DNA of 64,000 nucleotides from the NCBI RefSeq assembly GCF_009792895.1, contig NZ_WSSC01000001.1, positions 806,001-870,000 of the forward strand, in the 5' to 3' direction. Source of the DNA: Pigmentibacter ruber (lineage in GTDB: Bacteria; Bdellovibrionota_B; Oligoflexia; Silvanigrellales; Silvanigrellaceae). The notes under the pieces were generated by a model, which was given only the letters and a program-made list of their open reading frames with translations, searched no databases and was not told where the DNA came from. Each line of letters opens with the position of its first letter. The stretch's first letter is position 1. Positions 43,104 to 52,481 of this stretch are shown here, piece after piece. The position numbers and the translations under genes are program-made.

Positions 43104-44327
43104 TCAATTGGCTATTTTAACTTCGTTTGGAGGAAGTGAAGTTTCATTTTTATTTTTATCACTTTTTTTCTTGAAAAAGTTAGAGCTAATTATTGCGAAT
43201 GCTCCATTGCCTAATACATTACCTGCTGTATTTATAGGATCAAGAAGGATATAAATTGCTGTAATTAACCCACACATTTCACTTGAAAATCCAAGATATT
43301 TTTCTAAAATTGGTATCATTACTATAATTCCACCCCCCGGAATACCAGCAACACCAAATTTATTAAAAACAAACAAGATAGAAAAAATAAAAAAAGTGTA
43401 CAAACTAGGAAAAGGGAGACCAAATGTTGCCATGATTGCAATTGCTATCATAGGTACAGCAATACTATCACCCACTAAATGAACATTGACTGTGGCTGGA
43501 ACAATAGTACGTGAAATGTCAACTTGCCCTGTATTTTTTTCTGCTGCCTGTAAACTTAAAGGGAGGGCGGCCATACTAGACATAGTACTAAAACCCATCA
43601 TTCCTGCAGGCAAAGCATTACGCATAAAAAAGAGAAATTTTTGAGGATTAAAACCAGCAGCTGCAAAATATAAGAAAGAAATATAAAGAACTTCAGCAAT
43701 TAAAATAGCAATTACTAATGGAAAATAAGACTTAATGATAACGCCTAAAATTCCATCGCTTTCTAATTTAATAACAAAACCTAAGGCAAATAAAGGGAGT
43801 ACTGGCACAAATAGTTTATTTAAAAATATGGTAACAGATGACCTCAATTTAATAGCAATTCTTTCAGCTTTTGCACTTTTGATGATTGAAAAAATAACTC
43901 CTGCTATAAATCCAGCAAATAATGAAGTATTATTTGATACTAGAGAGGGAAAATTGATTTCCCATAGAGGAGTTAAACTCCCACTAATATTTTGTGTTTC
44001 TTTTAAATCATGGAAATTGGTTAGAGCGTATTTTGAAACTCCATAACCTATAAATGTTGCAATAAAACCAGAAATACAAATAAAAATAAGTAATATAGAA
44101 ATAAATTTAAGAACATTGGTTTTAAAAGATAATAGACATGAAAAAATACAACTAAATATGATAAATGGAAGAATAAATACGAGAATGCTTTTTAAAGTTA
44201 GGCTTATAGAATATAATGCTTGCTGAACAATTTCTGGAAGGGACGTCCCAAAAAAGAAGCCAAATAATAGAGTTATAATGAGTTTAAAAATAATACTGTT
44301 CAGTAATTTTTTGATAAGCATAAGCAT
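43104..44327 (-). CDS. DAACS family (dicarboxylate/amino acid:cation symporter) transporter, divergent
   Basis: 407 residues with eight or so membrane helices and two re-entrant loops. The GltP-type landmarks are visible but altered: the serine-rich loop is STMSSMAALPLS, TM7 has TVNVHLVGDS where others have NMDGT, the HP2 tip is GIPGGGIIVM, and TM8 reads DPINTAGNVLGNG where others have D-x-x-R-T-x-x-N-x-x-G-D. The missing Arg (now Asn) normally binds the side-chain carboxylate of aspartate or glutamate, so this protein probably carries another solute. Start ATG 44327 has AAGG upstream; it is divergent from xth. Confidence 0.85.
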   Translation of the reverse strand: MLMLIKKLLNSIIFKLIITLLFGFFFGTSLPEIVQQALYSISLTLKSILVFILPFIIFSCIFSCLLSFKTNVLKFISILLIFICISGFIATFIGYGVSKYALTNFHDLKETQNISGSLTPLWEINFPSLVSNNTSLFAGFIAGVIFSIIKSAKAERIAIKLRSSVTIFLNKLFVPVLPLFALGFVIKLESDGILGVIIKSYFPLVIAILIAEVLYISFLYFAAAGFNPQKFLFFMRNALPAGMMGFSTMSSMAALPLSLQAAEKNTGQVDISRTIVPATVNVHLVGDSIAVPMIAIAIMATFGLPFPSLYTFFIFSILFVFNKFGVAGIPGGGIIVMIPILEKYLGFSSEMCGLITAIYILLDPINTAGNVLGNGAFAIISSNFFKKKSDKNKNETSLPPNEVKIAN

Positions 44328-44442
44328 ATTATAACCTTAAGCAAAACGTGGAAAATATTGTCAGAATGACTGTTTGTAATTCTGTCCTAGATTATGGCCA
44401 GTCATCCTGTTTAACGAAATGGAAAATTGGAGTCAACAAATC

Positions 44443-45219
44443 ATGCTATTGAATGTGTATTCCTGGAATTTAAATGGTATACGTGCGGCAAAAAAACAAG
44501 GATTTTTATCTTGGTTGCAAAATTCTGAAGCGGATTTTGTGTTTCTTCAGGAGGTAAGAGCAACACCGCAACAGCTTGAAGAGGACTTAATTTCCCCTAA
44601 TCATTATCAAAGTTACTGGCACCCAGCAGAAAAAAAAGGGTACAGTGGAGTAGGTTTTTATTCAAAGATACCATTGAATGAAAGCGACATAGTTTATGGT
44701 ATTGGGGACCCAGACATTGATAGAGAAGGGCGTTTTATAGGTGTTTTTTACAATAATATTTTTTTTGCTCATGCTTATTTTCCAAATAGTCAGCCTGAAG
44801 GCAAACGTCTAGACTACAAACTTAAATTTTGCCGTTGTATTGAAAATAAGTTGCAAGAAATAAGAAAAAAAGGTTTTTCAATAGTTTTAGGTGGAGATAT
44901 CAATATAGCACATACAGAAATAGATTTAGCGAATCCAAAACAAAATATAAAAAATCCCGGTTTTTTACCTGAAGAAAGAAACTGGCTATCACATTTTTTG
45001 AAACTGGGTTATTTAGATGCATTTAGAATTTTTGAAAAAAGAGGAGGTTATTATACTTGGTGGAGTCAACGACCTGGTGTGCGAGAGAAGAATATAGGTT
45101 GGCGAATAGACGCACACTTTATTAGTGAATGCTTAAAAGATAAAGTATCGAATGCAATCATTCATGATAAAATTTATGGCTCTGATCATTGTCCTATTTC
45201 TCTTCAAATCAAGGTATAA
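44443..45219 (+). CDS. xth: Exodeoxyribonuclease III
   Basis: 258 residues of the ExoIII/AP endonuclease family. Blocks: YSWNLNGIRAAKKQGFLSWL, FLQEVRA with the metal-binding Glu37, GGDINIAHTEIDL, WRIDAHF and the catalytic SDHCPI near the end. It is a base-excision repair AP endonuclease with 3'-5' exonuclease activity. ATG 44443 is chosen as start: it has GGAG ten bases upstream, whereas the first in-frame ATG at 44419 has none. It is followed by a hairpin terminator. Confidence 0.93.
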   Translation: MLLNVYSWNLNGIRAAKKQGFLSWLQNSEADFVFLQEVRATPQQLEEDLISPNHYQSYWHPAEKKGYSGVGFYSKIPLNESDIVYGIGDPDIDREGRFIGVFYNNIFFAHAYFPNSQPEGKRLDYKLKFCRCIENKLQEIRKKGFSIVLGGDINIAHTEIDLANPKQNIKNPGFLPEERNWLSHFLKLGYLDAFRIFEKRGGYYTWWSQRPGVREKNIGWRIDAHFISECLKDKVSNAIIHDKIYGSDHCPISLQIKV

Positions 45220-45221
45220 TT

Positions 45222-45245
45222 CTGTTAAAAAATTAGTTTTAACAG
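45222..45245 (+). terminator. Terminator-like hairpin after xth
   Basis: CTGTTAAAA (45222-45230) and TTTTAACAG (45237-45245) form a perfect nine-base-pair stem with a six-base loop, three bases after the xth stop codon (45217-45219). There is no long T run afterwards, but the stem itself ends in U's. Confidence 0.6.
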
Positions 45246-45311
45246 CAACCTATTAATATGACTAATTTTATGTTATTGCTAAATGCTTTTTAATTTAAGC
45301 AGGGAGGTTGT

Positions 45312-46700
45312 ATGCATAAATTTTTACGTTTTATATTTTGTGGATTGTTTTTTTTAAGCTGTTCCTTTGCTGTAGCAAAAGATTTTTTATCTATAAGTGA
45401 TATCCATTTTAATCCATTAGAAATATGCGATGACCATACGAACCCAAATTGTAATTCTTTAATAGAGGAATTACATAAATCTGAAGGAAATTCTTGGGGG
45501 ATAATATTTAAGAAATATTATCAAAAAAATAAGATAACTGTATATGGGAAAAATACTAATTATATTTTACTAAACAGCTTTTTAGAAGAAATTAAAAAGC
45601 AAAGTTCGAAAAAAAAATTTGAATTTGTGATAGTTTTGGGAGACTTTCTAGCGCATTATTTTATTCAAAATTATAATGCATATACAAAAAATATGCCAAA
45701 AAATAAATATGATAGTGTGGAATTATTTGTAAGTAAAACAATGCAATATATTGCATATGAATTAAGAAATTCTATTGGAAATAATATTGAAATATTTCCA
45801 GTTTTAGGAAATAATGATTCTTCTGTCGATAATTATAATGTAGATAATCCGAAAAAGAGTAACTTTTATAAAAATTTGCAAATAACTTGGGGAAATTTGA
45901 ATAAAGGTGTATTGAATTCATCGTCTTTTCTTGAAGGAGGTTATTATATAGCTGATACAGGTTTAAATAATTTAAAAATCATCGCCTTAAATACAAATAT
46001 TTTTTCGATAAATGGAAAAAGTCAAGATAATTTAAATCTAAAAAATATGTCGATAAATCAATTGGATTGGTTAGAGAATATTTTGAAGAAAAATAAAAAA
46101 GATAATTTTTTAATTATATCGCATATCCCAAGTGGAGTAGATGCTTACACTACTGCTATAAGAATTGAGAAAAGTAAAGATAAAGTCTCATTTTGGAGTT
46201 CTAAAAATTATAATATTGAAAATAATTATCTTAAAATATTAAGTAATTATTCAAATAATATAAATGGAATTTTTGTAGGTCATACTCACCATGACGGGTT
46301 TCAAATTTTAAATCAAGAATTAGGATTATATACCGTTTCTGTTCCTTCAGTTAGTCCCGTTCATTTCAATAATCCTTCGTTCAAAATATTTAGTATGAAT
46401 GATGCAAATAATTTAGAAAATTCAGTAACAAATTACTTTGATTTAAAAGAAAAAAAGTGGATTCAGGGAAATAGTTTTAATGAAATTTTTGAGTGTAAAA
46501 ATATTTTTATTGGTATCCAAGGTTTAGTTGGAAAGTGGCTTAAAAATTTATCTGAACCTGATGAAAAATTTATGAAGTATTTTTTTGTGAATTCTCCATT
46601 TGCAAATCAAATTAGTAGTAAATGGAAATACTATGCTTGTGCAATGAGCGATAATTTAGAAAGTAGTGATTATTTAAATTGTATCAAACAAGAGAATTAA
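45312..46700 (+). CDS. Exported metallophosphoesterase (acid-sphingomyelinase-like)
   Basis: 462 residues. Signal peptide (about 1-22, ending SFAVA-KD). The five metallophosphoesterase motifs are in order: SISDIHF (Asp30, His32), VLGDFLAH, VLGNNDSS, ISHIPSG and GHTHHDGF, so the binuclear metal site is complete. Cys-rich segments early in the protein (ICDDHTNPNCNS) and the overall length resemble acid sphingomyelinase-like esterases rather than DNA or cAMP enzymes. Substrate could be a phospholipid, sphingolipid or nucleotide, unknown. The start ATG 45312 has a strong AGGGAGG site. It converges with the ABC1 protein gene without spacer. Confidence 0.83.
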   Translation: MHKFLRFIFCGLFFLSCSFAVAKDFLSISDIHFNPLEICDDHTNPNCNSLIEELHKSEGNSWGIIFKKYYQKNKITVYGKNTNYILLNSFLEEIKKQSSKKKFEFVIVLGDFLAHYFIQNYNAYTKNMPKNKYDSVELFVSKTMQYIAYELRNSIGNNIEIFPVLGNNDSSVDNYNVDNPKKSNFYKNLQITWGNLNKGVLNSSSFLEGGYYIADTGLNNLKIIALNTNIFSINGKSQDNLNLKNMSINQLDWLENILKKNKKDNFLIISHIPSGVDAYTTAIRIEKSKDKVSFWSSKNYNIENNYLKILSNYSNNINGIFVGHTHHDGFQILNQELGLYTVSVPSVSPVHFNNPSFKIFSMNDANNLENSVTNYFDLKEKKWIQGNSFNEIFECKNIFIGIQGLVGKWLKNLSEPDEKFMKYFFVNSPFANQISSKWKYYACAMSDNLESSDYLNCIKQEN

Positions 46701-49574
46701 TTACTTGCTCATTTTTTTATTTCTACTTAAGCCAAAAAGAATTAAATTAACTAGATCTTCTGTTGGCATTGGTAGCAAATGCATAGAAAATTTGAGTCTA
46801 TTAATATATCCTCTTAAACTCCAAAGTAAACCTTCTAGTAACAAAGTTTTCATCCGAAAAAAACTACTATATGCCATATTAGCCAACAATACATCACCAA
46901 ATTTATTTTTTTGGGAAACTAAATAACTTTGTTTTGAACTCTCTTTCCAAGATTCAACACGCATTAAAAATCGCCAGATAATTTTTGAACTTAAGGGTAA
47001 TCCAGAAAATGAGGTTTCCCAAATATTAGCGAAGCGTAGAGAATACAATTTCCTAGCGGCAATTTGTACTTCTCCAATTAATTGAGTTTCATCAATGGTT
47101 CTAAGGTAACTATACTTGCTCCAAGATTCAACTATTTTCCAGTAATCATCTAATGAATTTCTGCGAAGTTGTTCTAAACATTCTATGGTACAAAAACTTC
47201 TAGCAATACTTGCAAGCTTTACAAATTCTTGTCTTTCTTTAAGCCATTTTTTAGTTGGGGTCTCAATGACGTATCGAACAGTAGCAGGCCTCACTTTATC
47301 AACAATTTCAATATAAAGATCGCTAGTAATTAATAAAGTTTGTCCATCTTGACTCATTTTTAAATTTGGATGATCTTCTGGAGATACTCGCCGAAAATGA
47401 ATATTACAAACATTTGCTTTAGCAAGATCTCTTACATAAGAATTTAGTGTCTCTAAATCTCTTTCATCGAGTACTGGGCCTATGTCAAATTCAGGTAATT
47501 GGCGTGTAAATTCAAAAAGAGTTGATAAAATAACTTTTGAAACTCGCAGTATTCCGACATCCCAAACTGTTCCTATAAGCTCTTTTAATGTAAATTGATT
47601 TCGGAGAATTAAGCCAAAATTATTTCTTACAGAAATCGAAGAAGTTGTTAATGCTATTTGACTTAATCCCCGTAAAGCAGCTTGAACTTGGACTTTTAAA
47701 TCAATTTGGTTTTCACTTAAAGTTTTAATAAATTCGCCAACAAATCTTGTTAAACTTGTGCTACCCATAGATAAATTTAAAAATTTACTCAAATCTTCAA
47801 CTATAGCATTTGATTGTAAAGTTTCAGGGTACTCAACTAAATGATGTAGAGTTTTATAAACTCCTTCGGCATCTCTTAATAATAATCTATATATTAAATG
47901 CTTAAATTCTTGTCTTGTCTTAAGATCCCATAAAAAACATGGATTCAAATCAATCATTGAAGTTTGATTTGTAATATCATCAAATAAAATGTTACCTGGA
48001 TGTGGATCTGCCCAAACAACTCCTTTAGTAAATACAAGATCTATATATGATGAAGCAATAGAGTCTGCAATTTCTCTCCGCTCAAGGTATTTTGCTTGAA
48101 CAATTTTAGTTACTTTAATTCCTGGCATTTTTTCCATAAAAACTATATTTTGAGATGATAAAAAATATCTTGGTACCTTTATGAAATCAAGGCTGTCTAA
48201 AGCATTTCGAACTTTTTCTGCATTTTGTTCTTCTTTGGTGAAATCAAGTTCCTCTTGACTTTGCTTATGGTAATTAAGAACAGATCTGCGTAATGTAGAA
48301 ACAATTCCTAGTAATTCTGAAGCTGTGTCTTTATTAATAGAATTGTCTGTTAAAATTAGTTTATTAGCTTCATCTGTTAATTTTAAAATATGTTCGCATT
48401 GAGTTGCAAATATTTCTTTTAAATTCGGTCTTTGAATTTTAATTAAAATATTTTCAACATTAAATTTTTCTTTACCAAGTGGAGTCAATTGGAATAAATA
48501 AAGTGCTCCTACGCTAGCGCTTGCAAAATGTTTAATTGGAATTTGTGGAATTTGAAGATAGGCTTTCCATTCAATAAATTGAGGTTGATTTAATGTTTCT
48601 ATTAAAAACTCCCATGATTTTTCAATACTTGGAAATATTCCTCCAGCTTCATCTTGAGTAGTTCTCAGTTCTCTTGCCAAACTTGGCGGGCAAAGTTCTG
48701 AAATAACTTGGGATATTTTTACATATAATCCACCCATTTCTTGAATTGCAATTGCAATAACTCTGCCGTTTGAAAACTCATTATGTGGTGTACAGGCAAT
48801 AGATAAAATTGCATTAATACAGCTTTCTCCAGGAATTGCCTCAATAGCTCCTGCTAAAATAGGAGCTAATACTTTTCCTCTGGTGTCAGTTGACAAAGTT
48901 TTGTTCAATAGAGGTAACACTTTTTCTTGATAAACAGAATCTAAAATCTCTTCAGCTAAAATATAAATTTCTTTACGTTCTTCTTTTTTTAATTGAAAAA
49001 GAGCATTAAAAAAAGTCTCTTTCAAGTTGGGAAATCTTTCTGCAGCATGAGAAGACAATGCCGGTATAATTTCAATAATTCCCGCAATTCTTTCTCCTAA
49101 AGGTCCAAAAGCAGCTTTTAAAATTTGTGGTTGATTAAATAATGCAATTAATTGAGGATTCTTTTCAATTGTTAAGCAAACCATTTCAATAAAAGGAGCT
49201 AAAAGTTCTTGAGTCACATCAGTATCTGTCAATATTTCTGTTGATAATTCACCAATGTTTTCTTGCAGAGCTTTTATTGACTTTTCAATTTGAGTAAGTA
49301 ATGAATCACTCTGAGGAAAAAGAGCTTTCGTAATTCCTTTTATCAAACTAAAACGTCCATATTGTGTTTTTGCAGAAGATATTGGAGTTATGGCAATTTC
49401 AGCAAATACAAATGAAAGAAATTTTGAAATTACTACTGATTTTATTCTTATTTTTTGACTTAAAGGAATGACCCAACGATAATCTAAAGATGCTACTTTT
49501 TCTAAGCTTTCTTTATAATTATTTTTTTTGTGTTCAATTTTTTGTTTTTTCTTTTTGTTTTTTCCAAATTGCAT
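46701..49574 (-). CDS. Very large ABC1/UbiB-like atypical kinase protein
   Basis: 957 residues. A basic N-terminus and a mainly helical region (about 40-270) of unknown type precede an ABC1 domain (about 275-600): GGLYVKISQ (KxGQ with Lys286, Ser288, Gln289), SASVGALY (A-rich loop), EELDF (ExD motif, about 441-445), the catalytic DPHPGNILF (523-531) and IDLNP (DFG-like, Asp542). About 350 further residues of unknown type follow, again mostly helical. UbiB/COQ8 proteins support quinone synthesis through an atypical ATPase. Length is about double that of UbiB and there is no terminal membrane helix pair that I can see. Start ATG 49574 is close to the divergent sufS. Confidence 0.78.
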   Translation of the reverse strand: MQFGKNKKKKQKIEHKKNNYKESLEKVASLDYRWVIPLSQKIRIKSVVISKFLSFVFAEIAITPISSAKTQYGRFSLIKGITKALFPQSDSLLTQIEKSIKALQENIGELSTEILTDTDVTQELLAPFIEMVCLTIEKNPQLIALFNQPQILKAAFGPLGERIAGIIEIIPALSSHAAERFPNLKETFFNALFQLKKEERKEIYILAEEILDSVYQEKVLPLLNKTLSTDTRGKVLAPILAGAIEAIPGESCINAILSIACTPHNEFSNGRVIAIAIQEMGGLYVKISQVISELCPPSLARELRTTQDEAGGIFPSIEKSWEFLIETLNQPQFIEWKAYLQIPQIPIKHFASASVGALYLFQLTPLGKEKFNVENILIKIQRPNLKEIFATQCEHILKLTDEANKLILTDNSINKDTASELLGIVSTLRRSVLNYHKQSQEELDFTKEEQNAEKVRNALDSLDFIKVPRYFLSSQNIVFMEKMPGIKVTKIVQAKYLERREIADSIASSYIDLVFTKGVVWADPHPGNILFDDITNQTSMIDLNPCFLWDLKTRQEFKHLIYRLLLRDAEGVYKTLHHLVEYPETLQSNAIVEDLSKFLNLSMGSTSLTRFVGEFIKTLSENQIDLKVQVQAALRGLSQIALTTSSISVRNNFGLILRNQFTLKELIGTVWDVGILRVSKVILSTLFEFTRQLPEFDIGPVLDERDLETLNSYVRDLAKANVCNIHFRRVSPEDHPNLKMSQDGQTLLITSDLYIEIVDKVRPATVRYVIETPTKKWLKERQEFVKLASIARSFCTIECLEQLRRNSLDDYWKIVESWSKYSYLRTIDETQLIGEVQIAARKLYSLRFANIWETSFSGLPLSSKIIWRFLMRVESWKESSKQSYLVSQKNKFGDVLLANMAYSSFFRMKTLLLEGLLWSLRGYINRLKFSMHLLPMPTEDLVNLILFGLSRNKKMSK

Positions 49575-49723
49575 TTATCTGAATCCTTTATTAGGGATAT
49601 GGCTGTGCTAGTCAGTCATACCTCTTCAATAGAATTGTTGACATCATTTAAGCATTTTGCGACCCCTGTGTCAGATAAATTTTGGAGGCTGAAATTTCAC
49701 TGCCAACCAAAGGAAGGAATGAA

Positions 49724-50971
49724 ATGTTTGCAAAAGTTCTAGGCGCTCAAATTCGGAAAGAATTCCCAATTTTCAAAAATAACGAAAAAAAAGTGAATGG
49801 ACAAATTTTACCTTTTGTTTATCTTGATTCCGCTGTTTCTAGTCAAAAACCAACGGCTGTTATTCAAGCAATGGTTCAGCATATGGAGTCTGATTATGGC
49901 TCAGTTCACAGGGGAGCATATGGTGTTTCCATTCGCTCTTCTCAGCAATTTGAGGAAACACGAAGTATTGTAGCATCTTTTCTAGGTTCTTCAGTTCGGG
50001 CAGAGCAAATCATTTTTACTAAGAGTACAACTGAAAGCTTAAATATTATTGCAAATGGAATAGCCGAGGTTTATCTCGATGAGAAAAGTAGAATTGTTAC
50101 AACAGCAATTGAACATCATGCAAATTTAATTCCTTGGCAGCAGGCCGCATTAAGAAAAGATTGCGAATTAGCCTATATTTCTTTGGAAGGAATAAATTCT
50201 GAGAAATTGAAATTAAATCTACTTGAAGCAAAAAAATTAATAACAGCTAATACGAAAGTCGTTTCTTTAGCGTATGTGGGAAATGTTTTAGGTCAAATCA
50301 ATCCCATTGAAGAGATCATAGGGCTAGCTAAAAAGGTGGGAGCCTTAGTTGTTCTAGATTGTGCGCAAAGTATGAGCACTCATTCTGAAGATTTATTTGC
50401 TCTTGGCGCTGATGCTATCGTATTTAGCCCGCACAAAATATACGGTCCTTCAGGTATTGGTGTTCTTGCTATGAGTAAAAAACTAATAGCTGAAATTCCT
50501 CCTTTATTGTTTGGTGGTGGGATGATTTCTTCAGTTACTTTAGAAGAAAGTTTATGGACAACTGGTCCTGCAAAATTTGAAGCAGGCACCCCTCCAATCA
50601 CAGAAGCAATAGGATTAAAGGCCGCTATCGAATGGCTAGAGCAATGCGGAAGGCAAAGAATTCAGGAGCATGCCCAAAAATTGGCAATGCAGTTTGCAGA
50701 AGGACTGCAAAAAATCCCAGACATTGAGATATTTAGCCCTTTAACTGGTCGGGAAACAATTATTCCTTTTCGCCATAAAAAAGTTCATGCTCATGATCTT
50801 GCTACTATTTTAGACTATAGCAATGTTGCCATGCGTGCGGGGCATCACTGTGCCTGGCCCCTTATTCGCAGTTTAGGAGTAGACGCGCTTGTCAGAAGTA
50901 GTTTTGCTGTCTATTCGGATAGTGATGATGTGGAAATTGCCCTCGAAGCTATAAAAAAATCTTATAAATAG
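49724..50971 (+). CDS. sufS: Cysteine desulfurase SufS
   Basis: 415 residues, class V aminotransferase fold. PLP Lys238 is in FSPHKIYGP and the active Cys376 in RAGHHCAWPLIRSLG. The group II type, with a short C-loop, is what SufS needs to hand sulfur to SufU or SufE; here SufU is next. N-terminal YLDSAVSSQKP and HRGAYGVSIRSS are standard. ATG 49724 is chosen as start (AAGGA upstream); an in-frame ATG at 49682 would add 14 residues without a good family match. It is divergent from the ABC1 gene and opens the SUF operon. Confidence 0.93.
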   Translation: MFAKVLGAQIRKEFPIFKNNEKKVNGQILPFVYLDSAVSSQKPTAVIQAMVQHMESDYGSVHRGAYGVSIRSSQQFEETRSIVASFLGSSVRAEQIIFTKSTTESLNIIANGIAEVYLDEKSRIVTTAIEHHANLIPWQQAALRKDCELAYISLEGINSEKLKLNLLEAKKLITANTKVVSLAYVGNVLGQINPIEEIIGLAKKVGALVVLDCAQSMSTHSEDLFALGADAIVFSPHKIYGPSGIGVLAMSKKLIAEIPPLLFGGGMISSVTLEESLWTTGPAKFEAGTPPITEAIGLKAAIEWLEQCGRQRIQEHAQKLAMQFAEGLQKIPDIEIFSPLTGRETIIPFRHKKVHAHDLATILDYSNVAMRAGHHCAWPLIRSLGVDALVRSSFAVYSDSDDVEIALEAIKKSYK

Positions 50972-51106
50972 AGCGTGATTTATTGTAAATATTTATAATA
51001 TGTTGATCTAGCGTCGCAATTGTCGATCTTATGTATATGAAGTGCTATCCCTTATTATAGGTTGCATTTTGACCTAAAGTGATAAGAATTTTGGAGTTTT
51101 GGAAGT

Positions 51107-51676
51107 ATGTCGGAAAACCTGCAAGCATCACAGGCTATAGAATTAAATTCATTGTATCAGGAAGTAATTGTTGACCATTCAAAACGACCGCGTTTTAAAT
51201 CTAAACAATTTCCTTGCCAATTTTGCCAAGAGGGGAAAAACCCTTTGTGTGGTGATATGATAACGGTCTTTTGCAATATTCAAGCCAAAGAAAATTCCTT
51301 ACCACTTCTTTCTATTGGTTTTGATGGTTCCGGATGCTCAATTAGTCAGGCCAGTGCAAGTATTATGTGTGAAAAACTCCAAAATGTTACCTTAATTCAA
51401 GCTCAACAAGCTATACAATTTGCTGAGCAAATATATACTGGTAAGGTAACTATTAATTCTAATGATTTGGATGAGGATATAGAGGCCCTAAATGGTGTAA
51501 GTAAATTTCCTGTCAGAATAAAATGTGCTGCGTTACCTTGGAAAACTTTGGATCTTCTTCTAAGCGAAAGCTTTGATGAAAAAGGTATGCCAAAAAGTGT
51601 CTGTGATAAAAACGAGAATTGCGCAAAATCTAATAATAATAAACGTAAATTAAAAATTGTAACAACAGAAGCTTAG
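51107..51676 (+). CDS. sufU: SufU-type Fe-S cluster assembly protein
   Basis: 189 residues, IscU-like. The three conserved cysteines are Cys48 in NPLCGD, Cys77 in GSGCSIS and Cys140 in RIKCAALPW, with Asp50; together they bind the zinc that accepts persulfide from SufS in Bacillus-type systems. Two additional cysteines (Cys37 and Cys40, PCQFC) precede them, and the C-terminal tail past 165 is longer than usual with another Cys pair (VCDKNENC). A 135-base gap from sufS may hold an extra promoter. It feeds the SufBCD scaffold. Confidence 0.9.
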   Translation: MSENLQASQAIELNSLYQEVIVDHSKRPRFKSKQFPCQFCQEGKNPLCGDMITVFCNIQAKENSLPLLSIGFDGSGCSISQASASIMCEKLQNVTLIQAQQAIQFAEQIYTGKVTINSNDLDEDIEALNGVSKFPVRIKCAALPWKTLDLLLSESFDEKGMPKSVCDKNENCAKSNNNKRKLKIVTTEA

Positions 51677-51704
51677 AATTTGTTATTTTAGGAGATCGTT
51701 CCAA

Positions 51705-52457
51705 ATGTTATCCATTAAAGACTTAAAAGCATCAGTAGGTGAAAAAGAAATTCTTAAAGGAATAAACCTTGATATTCCTAAAGGTGAAGTACACGTCATT
51801 ATGGGCCCCAATGGTGTAGGTAAATCTACTTTGGCACATGTTTTGATGGGATCAAAAGCATATCAATTATCCAATGGATATATTTATTTGGATTCCGAAG
51901 ATATTAGTCAACTGGACACTGCAGAGAGAGCTAAAAAAGGTGTATTTCTCGCATTTCAATATCCTGTTGCGGTACCTGGACTTCGATTATCAGAATATCT
52001 CAGAAATTTATATAATATTCGTCACGAAAAACAATTAAGCGTTTCTGAGTTTAGAAAAGTACTAAAAGACAAACTTCAACTTTTAGAAATCGACAGAGTC
52101 ACTTTACAAAGATATTTAAACGATGGCTTTTCAGGCGGTGAAATGAAGCGTTTTGAAATGCTGCAACTTCTATTATTAGAACCAAAATTAGCCATTCTTG
52201 ATGAAATTGACTCTGGAGTAGATGTTGATGCGCAAAAAATTGTGGCTAATTGTATCAATCATGTTGCTAAAGAAACTAAAACAAGTTTCTTGATCGTTAC
52301 ACATTATCAACGTCTTCTAAGTTTTATAAAACCTGATAAAGTACATGTTGTTTTAGATGGAATTATCCATCGCTCTGGTGACATGTCTTTGGTAGATGAA
52401 TTAGAACGTAAGGGCTATGATCATATTCGTCAAAATCATCCTACAGTGACTTTATAA
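51705..52457 (+). CDS. sufC: SUF scaffold ATPase SufC
   Basis: 250 residues. ABC ATPase with Walker A GPNGVGKST (34-42), signature FSGGEMKRFEMLQLL, Walker B LAILDEIDSGVDVDA and H-loop VTHYQRLL, the SufC-specific versions. It binds SufB and SufD and powers Fe-S cluster assembly. Start ATG 51705 has GGAGAT; 28 bases after sufU. Confidence 0.95.
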   Translation: MLSIKDLKASVGEKEILKGINLDIPKGEVHVIMGPNGVGKSTLAHVLMGSKAYQLSNGYIYLDSEDISQLDTAERAKKGVFLAFQYPVAVPGLRLSEYLRNLYNIRHEKQLSVSEFRKVLKDKLQLLEIDRVTLQRYLNDGFSGGEMKRFEMLQLLLLEPKLAILDEIDSGVDVDAQKIVANCINHVAKETKTSFLIVTHYQRLLSFIKPDKVHVVLDGIIHRSGDMSLVDELERKGYDHIRQNHPTVTL

Positions 52458-52481
52458 ACTTAAAGTTTGCGAGGAATAGTT

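Noticed and set aside
49600-49700. Sigma-70 promoter of sufS at the perfect TTGACA near 49635
   Set aside because: The -35 box is perfect, but no reasonable -10 hexamer lies 16-18 bases downstream. A regulated promoter is possible, but I cannot support the site.
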